From Sanderia malayensis (lineage: Eukaryota > Cnidaria > Scyphozoa > Semaeostomeae > Pelagiidae), in the NCBI GenBank assembly GCA_013076295.1, contig RQOL01000024.1, positions 4,045,158-4,109,157 on the forward strand: a stretch of 64,000 nucleotides of DNA, in the 5' to 3' direction. The translations under genes and the position numbers were made by a program. Positions 55,501-64,000 of this stretch are shown here, piece after piece (position 1 is the first letter of the stretch; the number at the start of each line of letters is the position of its first letter). The notes under the pieces were generated by a model, which had not been told where the DNA came from, made no database searches, and worked only from the letters and a program-made list of their open reading frames with translations.

Positions 55501-57987
55501 ATCACAACAAAAGAACCTTTAAATTACTTCGCTTATCGCAAGGATTAACCGAAGATTAACCGTGTAAATTCCATGTTTTGTAAACAGGAAAATTTATTAC
55601 GTTGGGATGGGGTTTGTGAGCTTTTAACCCCATTGCACACATTGACCATGATTAACATGGTGATGACTGATGATAATTGATTACTATAGTAAAAATAGAT
55701 AACGATAATTATAGTGATAGATGGTGGTGATGATGAATAAATAACAGTTGTAGCTAACCGAACAAAAGGCGTTCACCCACCTGTGTACAACACGATTTCG
55801 ATGCATTGTTAAAACAGCAGAAATCAACTGTTGGATATATTTGCGCGTTGTGTCTTCATCAAAGTATTTTCTGCAGCATATTTTATCCAACAGTTCTCCC
55901 CCAGTGCAAAGTTCCGTGACTAAATAATAAAACGCATCCGTCTCCATAACTTCTAAAAGTCTCACAACATTTCTGTGCCGAACGAGTTGCATTATTTCAG
56001 CCTCACGTTTCAAATTGCGACTCACGTAGCGATCCTCTCTAGCCTTCTTCTTGTTGATTATTTTTATGGCAACCTTGGAAGCAAAATAAAAACAAAGTTA
56101 TTTACTGAGAGAATGAGATCGAAGAAAAAAGGCCATAAAATTAAGAAACTGTTTTTTAAAAAAGTTTGGCATTTTCTTTTGATAAGGATGTTTTTAGGGT
56201 GACAGAAAATGTAACCAGTGCTGGCGGCCTTGCTTATATTCAGAAGTCCCTTTGAATTGAATGGCTAGCGTTGAGCAGAACTGAATAAGCAAGGGCAGGC
56301 AGCAGAAGCAGATGGCTGCCTCATGTCAGCATTAAGTATATTTAACAGATCAATTATTGCCGCATTAGCAATGTGGTCCACACACAATAAGAAGTTACCA
56401 CATTGGTGGAGTCGTGGAGGTGGCATTGACTTCTGGTATGAGGCTGGTGCCTGCATGAATCCACGAAGAGCCCCGTTCAGGTCACTGCGCAGAAAAACTT
56501 TCCCGTGGAGACATTCTAATCCAATGCACCCCTTACTACACTCTTGGGATGTTATCGGTGCAAAAAGTCACACAAGGGTGCGCCTGTGTATTCTGATGTA
56601 GTGGAGATTCCCAGGGCCTCCTTCTGTGTATCTTTGAGGTGAAAGAGGTGGAATGAAATTATTGAATTAGTTTGATAAACATGAGATTTATTTGAGATTA
56701 ATATGATTAAGATCTCCATGTAATGAAATACCAATGAAAATAAATGGACAATAAAGCTTCCCATGAGTTGTAGTATTGAACTTATTAATTGGAAAAAATT
56801 GCAAATTTATTTGTGACGGGGCTCTTTTTGCACACGATGAGCGTTTTCCTATTCTCCTGAGTAAACATAAAATAAGCCTAATTGATTTTAATTAAAAGTC
56901 AATGGAATTATTGAGAAACATAAACATAAACTATATTGGAGATATTCGATTTCACAAACGGAGCGGCCTTCGTGGAGATTAATATGAACAAAAACAAAGA
57001 TTTATTTAACTTTACAGCAATTTGAGTATTTGACAAATGTACAATTTGACTAAAAGCGGCATGAATTATGACAAAGACATCAGAAAGACCTCAAAATTCA
57101 ATCGCACAGAAAAACAAAGTGCAGTGTTTCTTTGGTTTTCAAATCGAACCCTCTTCTTTTTCCCAGCAAGCGATTTTGCGTTGTTTTTCTTATCAAATGT
57201 CAGTGCCGTGAAAGGGAAGAAAGCAAGACATTCTGTGTGGTTCATTCAAATGATATCTCAAAAACAAGCCTTTGTTATTAATCGTTTACGTTGCGAGAAT
57301 TATACATGATAACTTCGACAAAAATTTCTATAATATTTCGTCAATCTTTTCTGTAAAATCAAAACTTTAAATGCGGGAAAATTTTTTATATAATTCAAAA
57401 TGATATTGTGTGTAGCGGTATAACAAAACGTACTGCAAATATTCCAAATTCAATTCAGTGTTATTCTTCGATAAAATTTCCAGAACAATGGGTAATTAAA
57501 ATATTGGTTTTTACATTACCTATTCGCGTTTAAATCGTTTAATTTCAAGATAATTGGTACCCACCTTTATTGCTATCGTTTACATGTAAACCATGGAAAT
57601 ACATTTATTTCGTGGATCAAGCGTGGGTGAAAAGAACTAGGCTATGCGAAATATAACTTATTGTCAAATATTGCTTCAAAACGAAAATTCATCAATCTCT
57701 TAGTTTTGAAACCGGGATTTCGGGAAAATGGGATGTTATTTTCCCATCACAGTTTAGGCCAGTTGCATGTTTAAGGAAAAACTAGGTCGAAGAAAAATTA
57801 TAGAAAAATAAAAACAGTGAAATAATACCTTTTCTCCAGTTGACACATGAATTGCAATTTTGACTTTGGCAAACGATCCTTCGCCAATAGTTTCACCAAG
57901 AAGATAGCTGCCAACTCGTTTACTTTGGTTAAAATGTTCTAAATCAGCCTTGCAAACAGTGGAGACCTCTTTGGGCAAGTACTCCAT
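46531..57987 (-). CDS. HUNK: HUNK-like Ser/Thr kinase (AMPK-related), 10 exons, about 1020 aa
   Basis: Minus-strand exons: 57987-57829, 56073-55781, 55404-55349, 54344-54182, 53080-52953, 50944-50710, 49724-49469, 48773-48399, 48049-47260, 47138-46531; phases all join. Start chosen at MEYLPKE. The frame stays open upstream to an AG at 58056-58055, so a further 5' exon is possible. Kinase domain (about 19-300): KRVGSYLLGETIGEGSFAKV, catalytic VAIKIINKKK, HRDLKIEN, DFGLSN, T-loop TTHCGSPAYAAPE, DVWSIGVNMFAMLTG. The blocks YVSRNLKRE, NVVLHIAE and SAIYFLLNERLKRY, inside and after the kinase, follow human HUNK closely. The long C-terminal region is Ser/Asn/Lys-rich and unstructured-looking, with KRNSLPS and ERTKSLSD phosphosite-like motifs. 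Human HUNK is 714 aa, so this tail is longer. Related kinases are activated by LKB1 at the T-loop Thr; that holds here only by family. Confidence 0.93.
48056..48238. repeat. (AAAGT)n microsatellite, about 36 units
   Basis: An almost perfect pentanucleotide array in the HUNK intron before exon 48049. On the transcribed strand it reads TTTAC repeats and runs into the 3' splice site CTTTTCTTACAG, so it supplies the pyrimidine-rich tract. The open frames through it (LLYFT repeats) are artefacts. Confidence 0.97.
49336..49419. repeat. 9-bp tandem repeat (AGCGTGTAA)n
   Basis: About nine units of AGCGTGTAA with two AGCATGTAA variants, inside the HUNK intron some 50-130 bp past the donor of exon 49724-49469. 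It creates a spurious Phe/Thr/Arg-rich open frame. Confidence 0.92.
49893..50134. repeat. Long inverted repeat, 82-bp arms, in a HUNK intron
   Basis: Left arm 49893-49974 and right arm 50053-50134 are imperfect complements with a 78-bp loop; outer ends TAGCTATGGTATTGTGT pair exactly. Both arms, each read inward from its own end, encode a similar peptide (EDKLQS..FVQTG), so this looks like an inverted duplication of a coding-like segment rather than a simple palindrome. Confidence 0.8.
51000..52950. other. HUNK intron, no recognised element
   Basis: Long intron between exons 53080-52953 and 50944-50710. An open stretch at 51553-51843 (+) contains VKYSCGGGYYIQ and three further Cys, but has no signal peptide, splice context or family match I trust. 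Nothing else is supported. Confidence 0.4.
53600..53960. other. Region with repeated CATGTCCACCCCAGT in a HUNK intron
   Basis: ATGTCCACCCCAGT occurs twice within 40 bp (53614 and 53644), and GTCCACCCCAGTTTT recurs near 53925 beside GCTGGCGACGCCCCTGAT. The base composition differs from the surrounding AT-rich intron. It looks like part of a dispersed repeat or a fragment of a retroelement, with no frame I can name. Confidence 0.35.
56074..57828. other. First intron of the HUNK-like gene
   Basis: Long first intron, AT-rich. Short open frames are present on both strands but none shows a domain, and no transposon ends are visible. Confidence 0.5.
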
Positions 57988-58059
57988 GTCTTTACGATAC
58001 ACCAAAGCAACAAATAAAGCTTGTTTATTGTATTTTTGTTCGTCGTTCTCGGACCTACA

Positions 58060-60291
58060 GCAAGGTGGATCAATAAAGATTTACACGTTCATCAATCAAC
58101 CCTCCAGCATCGGTATTTATGAAGAAACACTTAATCATGCAGCAAAATAGCCGGTAAACAAAAGATAATTCCTGGCGAAGACATGGTTGAGATTCTGAGC
58201 AATTTTCCCAATCAACACTTCACTTCGTGAAATTTTTTATTCTGCTTTTGACCAGTTCAGTTACAGTGTGATCTCCGCTTGCACTTTGTCAATTCTCAAC
58301 ACGGGAGAGCAGTGCAGAGCACCACAGGGCATTGATAAGTTGAGAATGCCAGGGAATCACCCTTAGCTCTCCTTTCCAACTCCTTTCACACTCACGACAC
58401 AATGACGTTGATGCCAAAGCCAAATGGAAGTTGCTTGAAAAATCCTTGCAGCAATTTGACGACGACAATGATAATAAAAGGGTGAAATGTTCTCAGCGTC
58501 GTTGACATTAGACATCTTAATTCAAATGCATTTCAAAACAAACCCAGCCTCTGTTTTAGAGAGATAAGGGGGACAATAAGAATCCCCCCTCCTCTCGACA
58601 ACAAAAGATTTGTCAAAACTATGGTTGACATTAATGGTAATTCGTTGAACTGAAACTGTTTCTATTGTTTGTTAAAATGTTCATTGTTGTTGCGAAAGGA
58701 TATAAATATAAACAATAAAAACACGAGGAAGGAACCAACTCGTGAAAACGAGAGTTCATAAATTGGGGATAATTTGCTCTGTCGGAAAATTAGTTGTCGA
58801 AACAGCTGAAGACAATAAAGAGTAAAGAGGCTGGGTTTGTGCTTGTGTGTCGTGTTTACAAGAATGGCCGAGGGCCAGCCAACTCCCTCGAATGAACACC
58901 CCCCCCCCAAAAAAAAAAACAATAAACAAACTCACTGAGCGCCTCGGGTGCTCTTTAGAGGAAAAGAATACAATAGCAAGCAAAGCAAGCTGAGTTCCTT
59001 TCCAATGGATGGACGGTTCTTAAGAAGAAAGAGACGTTAGCGTGTGTGTCATATTATTGGTATGAAAGGTGGAGAATGAGTGAATTCAATTTATTGGAAG
59101 ATGAATCCAAGTTATTTTGCATCCTGTTTGAGAATGAATGGATTTTTCACCTTCCTCTTGTAAATCTTTTCTCAAAAGAAACGTCACTCCAAAGATTCCT
59201 CGCACGCCTATTTCATCAAAAGAATAACTTTCAAATTATAAAACTGTGTATTGCAAAATCAGAACAAACAAGCCTGATAATTATGACCAATTAATGAAGA
59301 AGTCTAAAAATGTTTACATGACAATGGCAAAGGCAAGACGGATAATTAAGTTGAACGAAGTTAATATAACAGTTTTCTATTTATCTACTGCTCTCATTTT
59401 ACTCTGCAGTTTTAACACCGTTAAACCTGGTTTTCAAGGACGTCACGGGCTACGAAAATCTGTGAACAATTTTGCAAATTTCCCCTCGTCCGTCGTTAGC
59501 CCCAATCGCAGCGTCCATACAAAAGAGACTGGGAACAGCTCTAGCTTTCTCGCGGACTTTCCTAAAGTCAACTTTACGTGAAATCACAGCGCACTGCGAT
59601 GTGTTGCGGAGATAAGAAAATAAAGAAAATAAAGATTAAGATCATTGATCTTTATTTTGAGATCAGGGACTAGGATTGATAAAAATGCTGTTGTTGTTGT
59701 TATAAACAACTGGCCTAAATATTTTCAAATGTTACTTTCACTGGTTAAATTTAGATGAAACTTGAAAACAACTTCGAAAACAACATTTCTAACGTCCTAA
59801 AAATTCGTCCATTTCTGAAGGTTTGTAGCATTTCTCCAGCCAAGCCAAGGCCAACATTTAAAACTGTGCCTGTGCCCAGAAACCTTTAGCACAGCTGGTC
59901 CCACAACACAAGATAACGAAAGAAAACACAGTAACTCACGCGCGGTCAGTCAGCAAAAGAAATGTTAGCGACAGAATTTCTTGGGAACCCCTTCTTCTAG
60001 TTAAGCTCGCTCCTCCGTCGCGCGCAACAAATTGACAAAAATACTCATTTGTTGATAAGGTAAATATGCAAGTACAGAAGAAAGTTAAAAGCGGCCATGC
60101 GAAATGCAAAGCTTTAATTTCGGGATTTAAATCAATTCTATCTTGAACTGAACAATCAAGGCTCTTGCTCCATATAACTAATTTAAATCAAAACTTACAG
60201 TAAGTGACCAATTTTGACAGCTTTGTAAATCATCATAACAGCAGCAACAGTGATATAAAAATAATAAAATCCTTCGATAAAAATTTCGTTT
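58060..60291. other. Intergenic stretch between the HUNK-like and P450 genes
   Basis: It should contain the HUNK promoter, since HUNK is on the minus strand and starts at 57987, and the 3' flank of the P450. I see poly-C/poly-A near 58900 and one small ORF described separately. No RNA gene was recognised. Confidence 0.45.
59318..59581 (+). CDS. Hypothetical 87-aa protein with a signal-anchor-like N-terminus
   Basis: An ATG opens 87 codons: a basic start (MTMAKARRIIKLNE), a hydrophobic run (VFYLSTALILLCSF), then a Ser/Asn-rich part. This would fit a secreted or single-pass membrane peptide. There is no family match, no paralogue in the window and no clear promoter, so it may be a chance ORF. 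It is listed because it is the only sizeable ORF here with a plausible localisation signal. Confidence 0.2.
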   Translation: MTMAKARRIIKLNEVNITVFYLSTALILLCSFNTVKPGFQGRHGLRKSVNNFANFPSSVVSPNRSVHTKETGNSSSFLADFPKVNFT

Positions 60292-63200
60292 TTATTTGTC
60301 CACCCTTTTCTCAATACGAACAAGTATTGGCTCAGCTGGTGCTAAAACAGCTCTTGGTTTAACTTTGATTGGCACTTTTGTTTCAGGGCCTCGCACAAGA
60401 CGGTACTTCTGCAACATACGAACCAAAACTGACTTCATCTCCATCCATGCCAATCGCATTCCAATGCAATTTCTAGGCCCATCACCAAAGGGTAGATACG
60501 TAAATGGGTGGATCGAATCTTTATTCTCGGGCAGAAACCGCTCAGGCCTGAATGTCTCCGGCTCAGGCCAATACTGTTCATCATGATGCAACGTATAAAC
60601 TGGCACCAAAATGCTCATACCTTTCTCGAATGGCACGCCGTTTATGGAGCACGATTCTGTCACCAAGCGTGAAAGAATAAAACCTAAAAGAATAGTCAAT
60701 ATAGTCAAACAAAAAAAGTCAAATATTCATTGCCATACAGTGTAGCTAATATGGAGCAGTCAAAGTTGTCAAGAATACAAAAACTTCAAAGATAATTTAA
60801 GCCAGACAGAAGAGTTTTCAATTTGCTCGAGTTTGCAGAATAGGTCTTCAATCTTCACATTAAAATTGCTTAAACATACCTGGAGGATACAAGCGAAGAG
60901 TCTCCGATATACAAGCTTCCAGATATGGCAATTTTTGAATTTCATCGTATGCTACTGAGTCATTGGAGCTGCATACTTGGCTTATCTCGTCAAAAACCTT
61001 ATCTTGAATTTCAGGATGAAGAGCAAGATTATAGCAGGTTAGTCCAAGTATATTGCTAGATGTATCATAACCTGCCAGTATAAAGACAATCATTTCGGCC
61101 AAGATTTCGTTGTCTGTAAGGTTGTATCCCTTGTTATCTGGGTTTTGAGAATCCAACATCAGATTCAGCATGTCCTGTAAACAAAACAAAGCATATATAA
61201 CAGCACCTGACGGTCGCCAATGGGCCAATCAAATACCCTTCACCTAAACGTGCTCAAAACTGTCATAAAATGTGAAATTTGTCAAAATTAAGTAACCTTT
61301 CTTCTTTCTCCACCATCAGAAGCTTCTTTTCGGCTCTTAACAATACCGCGGGCTATCTTTATGAGTCCACCCCAGCCAAATCCAAATCGCTCAGAAGACA
61401 TCAACATTTTCGACAAAAATTTACCAACGAATGGAATTAACAAGGCAATTTGTGGCCATGGTTTTTGCTCCATGGCTGCTTGCGCTAATTTTGTGAGCTT
61501 ATCGTTGGGGTTTGTCTGTGATTCAGTCTTCATGCCAAACGCAGATGAAAGTATAACCTCCATCGTCACACCTTGCTGCCATCTGAAAAGAAAAACAGAA
61601 ACATGAAAATAAAGAAACTAGAGAAGGGAGTAAGAAAGCATTAGTCTGAAGCGGGAAGATACAATTAAGATTGACTTTAAAGCATATAGCTACAACGTAG
61701 CAGCCAAAGATAACAAAACTAAGGGCATTTTTTAAGGATATTTTTTCATTCGCGACCAGAATCCTTGACCCCCTGACCCCTAAAGCCACTAAAGCCACGA
61801 AAATGAGTACCGTATTTCCTCGATTAAACGCCCCCCTCGATTAGAAGCCCCCCTCGAATAAACGCCCCCACACAACAAAAGTTGGTGTAGTGTATTGTTG
61901 CTCGATAAAAGCAAGGCACAACTAAACCGTTTTCTCTTTTTCTGGACCCAATGACAGAGGCTGTGATCTTGTACCTTTTAACAAACGCCCTCCCCTCGAA
62001 TAATGCCCCCCCCCCCGATTAGGCGCCCCCCCCAAAAAAGTGCCGAGATTAATAAACGCCCCGTTTAATCGAGGAAATACGGTATAACAAGAATAAGAAT
62101 TTAATAAAACTTTAATAATATGTTTAACATTTAAAAAATGACTTTTAATAAATTCTAACATTTTAATAAATTCTCTCTCTCAGCAGTTGGCTTTCGTTAC
62201 GTCTGTCTTTGCTCTTCAAAAATTCAAAAACTGCAGGTCTTGGGTCAAAATACGCAGTCCCTGTGCCATTGAGAGAAACATGCATGTAGCTGTTAATCAA
62301 CTCTGGTTTTAATGATGCTCTACTGCAAGCAATCAATCGTTTTGATGTTATTATAGTGGGAGACAGCTCTCTCTGTTGCCATGCTATGTGGTGTCAAGGT
62401 GAGGAAGGAACCAAGGAATTTTCTGAGCACACCAAAGCTGGTCTCTGTCATTTTTCTTAGCTTCAATGCATAGAATGTGCCAGAATCTTCTATCTGGCCA
62501 TAGACTTGAACTTTGTTAGGTTTGTCCATAACATGCAGACATCAGAAACAAACTCTTCAAAACGAAAATCTCTCTTCAAAGATCTCTGCTAGCATTTATC
62601 ATCTGGGCTGGTGAACTTGCATCCAATATCTTCTTTAAATCGCTGATTGTTTCATCTTGCTCAATATTCATGCGCTGGTCTAGAAAGTTTATTGCCGATT
62701 GAACTATTTCAACTCTGATTGGGCCATCTTCTCTGCGTAGTGAGGTGACAAACCTATGAGCCTGGCTGGTTTTTCTGACATTTCTTTCTGCACTGCTTTC
62801 TTCACTTGGGTTTAAATTCTTCAAGTATTTATACAAGCACTGGCATCCCCTCCATGACGTTCAGGTTGACAATAGCTGCATCCCTGGTGTAACATCTTTG
62901 AAGTTGTAGCGAGAGGGAGTCAGCACACGACTGCATTCTGTTACATAGGTTATTCAAAATAGCTTTCAGCAAATTCAAAGTGTGCTCTGCAAACCTGACC
63001 TTAAAATGCTTTGGAAAAGCAAGAACCTGATCATTTTCTTTGTGCAGCAGCTTTGTGCGACGTGGGGATGAGCGGAAGAATGTCGAAAGGGCAAGAACAT
63101 CCGCCGTCCAGAAATGGAGTTCAGGGACCTCAGATTGAACAGATTCGAGGGCCAAATTTGAATTGTGACTAGACGTTATGTCATCACTTCTAGTCACAAT

Positions 63201-64000
63201 GTCAATCCACGAACTAACCTCAATTGGTAGATATATTATGATTAAAGCAACATAAAATTCGTATAATATACTTACTCGTGAATATCCACAGCAGTATTTG
63301 TGTTTGCCACATTCTCTAATTTGGAAAGAAGAGTGTCCGACGCTTCATTCATAATAAACATCATCTGTTTGAGCTTTCCTGATGTAAACGTTGGAGATAT
63401 AACACTTCTTATGTTCTTCCATCGTTGTCCGGGTACAATAGACAACATACTATCAAGTGGTTCTGAAAACTCGAGGCCTATAGTCTAAAGAAATAGCGAA
63501 TTTCGATTAATTCAATGAGCAGTAAAATACAAACAATTCGAGCTACCGCGCGGGGAACACTAAAATTGCTTGTTTTAGCAAATTTGCGAAAGATCGGGCA
63601 ATTTGGATCATACTTTGGATAAGCACTTCTACGTCATCATACCAAATAACAACTTAAATATTCTGAAAATAGCATCGCGATTCTGCTTTAGGGTTATATA
63701 TAGTTAGTACTCCTTTTGCCTTTTTGCCAGCCAATCGACCTTTAGCTACAACCAATTTGAAAAAATACATTGAAGTAATGCAAAGAATTCACTTACTGGT
63801 CTGTCATGGAATTTACCAAAGTCTTTCACTAGCATTGCTTTAAGTATATCTGGATCCGCAACAACAACAACGGGGTATGAAATAAAATACGAGCCGTAAA
63901 CTTTGCCGTACTTCTTAACGTTTTTTGTCATGATGTCATGCAATTGACCACCTCTAAGGAAGTTCCACGAGTTACCAATCAAAGGCAGAGGCGTGGGCCC
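60292..64000 (-). CDS. Cytochrome P450, CYP3/CYP5-like, 5' end cut by the window
   Basis: Minus-strand exons: 64000-63797 (partial), 63484-63276, 61582-61297, 61174-60880, 60683-60292; phases join to 461 aa. About 40 N-terminal residues with the ER anchor are missing beyond the window. Landmarks: GPTPLPLIGN start, helix C WKNIR (QRWKNIRSVISPTF), I-helix oxygen-activation motif AGYDTSS, K-helix ETLR, PERF meander (FRPERFLPE), heme-Cys loop FGDGPRNCIG. RRKDMLNLMLDSQN and SPTFTSGKLKQM are typical of the CYP3 clan (CYP3A, thromboxane synthase). It is a membrane monooxygenase that would use NADPH-P450 reductase; the substrate cannot be told. The large intron 63275-61583 hosts a MITE and a transposase relic, so the coding parts survived insertion. 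Confidence 0.93.
61808..62084. mobile_element. MITE with TACCGTATTTCCTCGATTAA ends
   Basis: A 277-bp element with inverted ends TACCGTATTTCCTCGATTAA and its complement, and internal repeats of TCGATTAAACGCCCC type. It is built like the GAATAAGCCCCC family but with different end sequence, so it is probably a related, separate family. It sits in the P450 intron. Confidence 0.88.
62165..63200 (-). pseudogene. Dead hAT-type transposase fragment in the P450 intron
   Basis: Minus-strand reading gives transposase-like pieces in different frames: an N-part with ADVLALSTFFRSSPRRTKLL and FKVRFAEHTLNLL, a middle with SAINFLDQRMNIEQDE, and a C-part with PHSMATERAVSHYNNIK and, in another frame, FDPRPAVFEFLKSKDRR. 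The C-part fits the dimerisation end of hAT-like/ZNF862-like proteins as I remember them. At least two frameshifts and several stops make it non-functional. No terminal inverted repeats or target duplication were identified. Confidence 0.65.

Overview
The window is nuclear DNA from an animal. The genes are split into many short exons with standard GT-AG introns, the intergenic DNA is AT-rich, and the families are metazoan (RSK, HUNK, mGluR-type GPCR, TSP1/EGF/cadherin receptors, CYP3-like P450). The compact introns, small foldback elements and sponge/cnidarian-like receptor architecture suggest an early-branching lineage. A sponge is my best guess, but the sequence alone does not settle it.

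Layout from left to right. (1) 1383-9728, + strand: a complete ribosomal S6 kinase (p90 RSK) gene of 27 coding exons, about 727 aa, including one 18-nt microexon. (2) 11416-14518, - strand: a class C, mGluR-type GPCR made of a signal-peptide exon and one 2.6-kb exon (897 aa). (3) About 15180-15880: a decayed partial copy of the middle of the RSK gene. (4) 16.5-43.6 kb, + strand: a tandem cluster of one receptor family. The intact member (30338-43602, 17 exons, 1884 aa) has a signal peptide, Arg/Pro-rich segment, TSP1, EGF repeats, a sushi-like Cys segment, 11 cadherin repeats, an EGF, an unassigned membrane-proximal Cys module, a TM helix and a tail with two NPxY-type motifs. Two shorter paralogues lie upstream: 613 aa with 2 cadherin repeats, and 366 aa with none. 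Both keep the outer modules and TM but lack the tail. A solitary His/Asp-rich first exon (about 29.0 kb) sits just upstream of the long gene and could be an alternative first exon for it. (5) 46531-57987, - strand: a 10-exon HUNK-like kinase (about 1020 aa). (6) 60292-64000, - strand: a CYP3-like P450 that runs off the right edge. One of its introns holds a MITE and a dead hAT-type transposase fragment.

The loci are not an operon. The notable biology is the receptor cluster: duplication followed by in-frame loss of phase-1 cadherin exons has produced a graded series from a full signalling receptor to tail-less mini-receptors. All exon models are mine, built from splice signals, codon phase and recalled family sequence. 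Exon phases were checked arithmetically and agree in every coding gene reported as a gene model.
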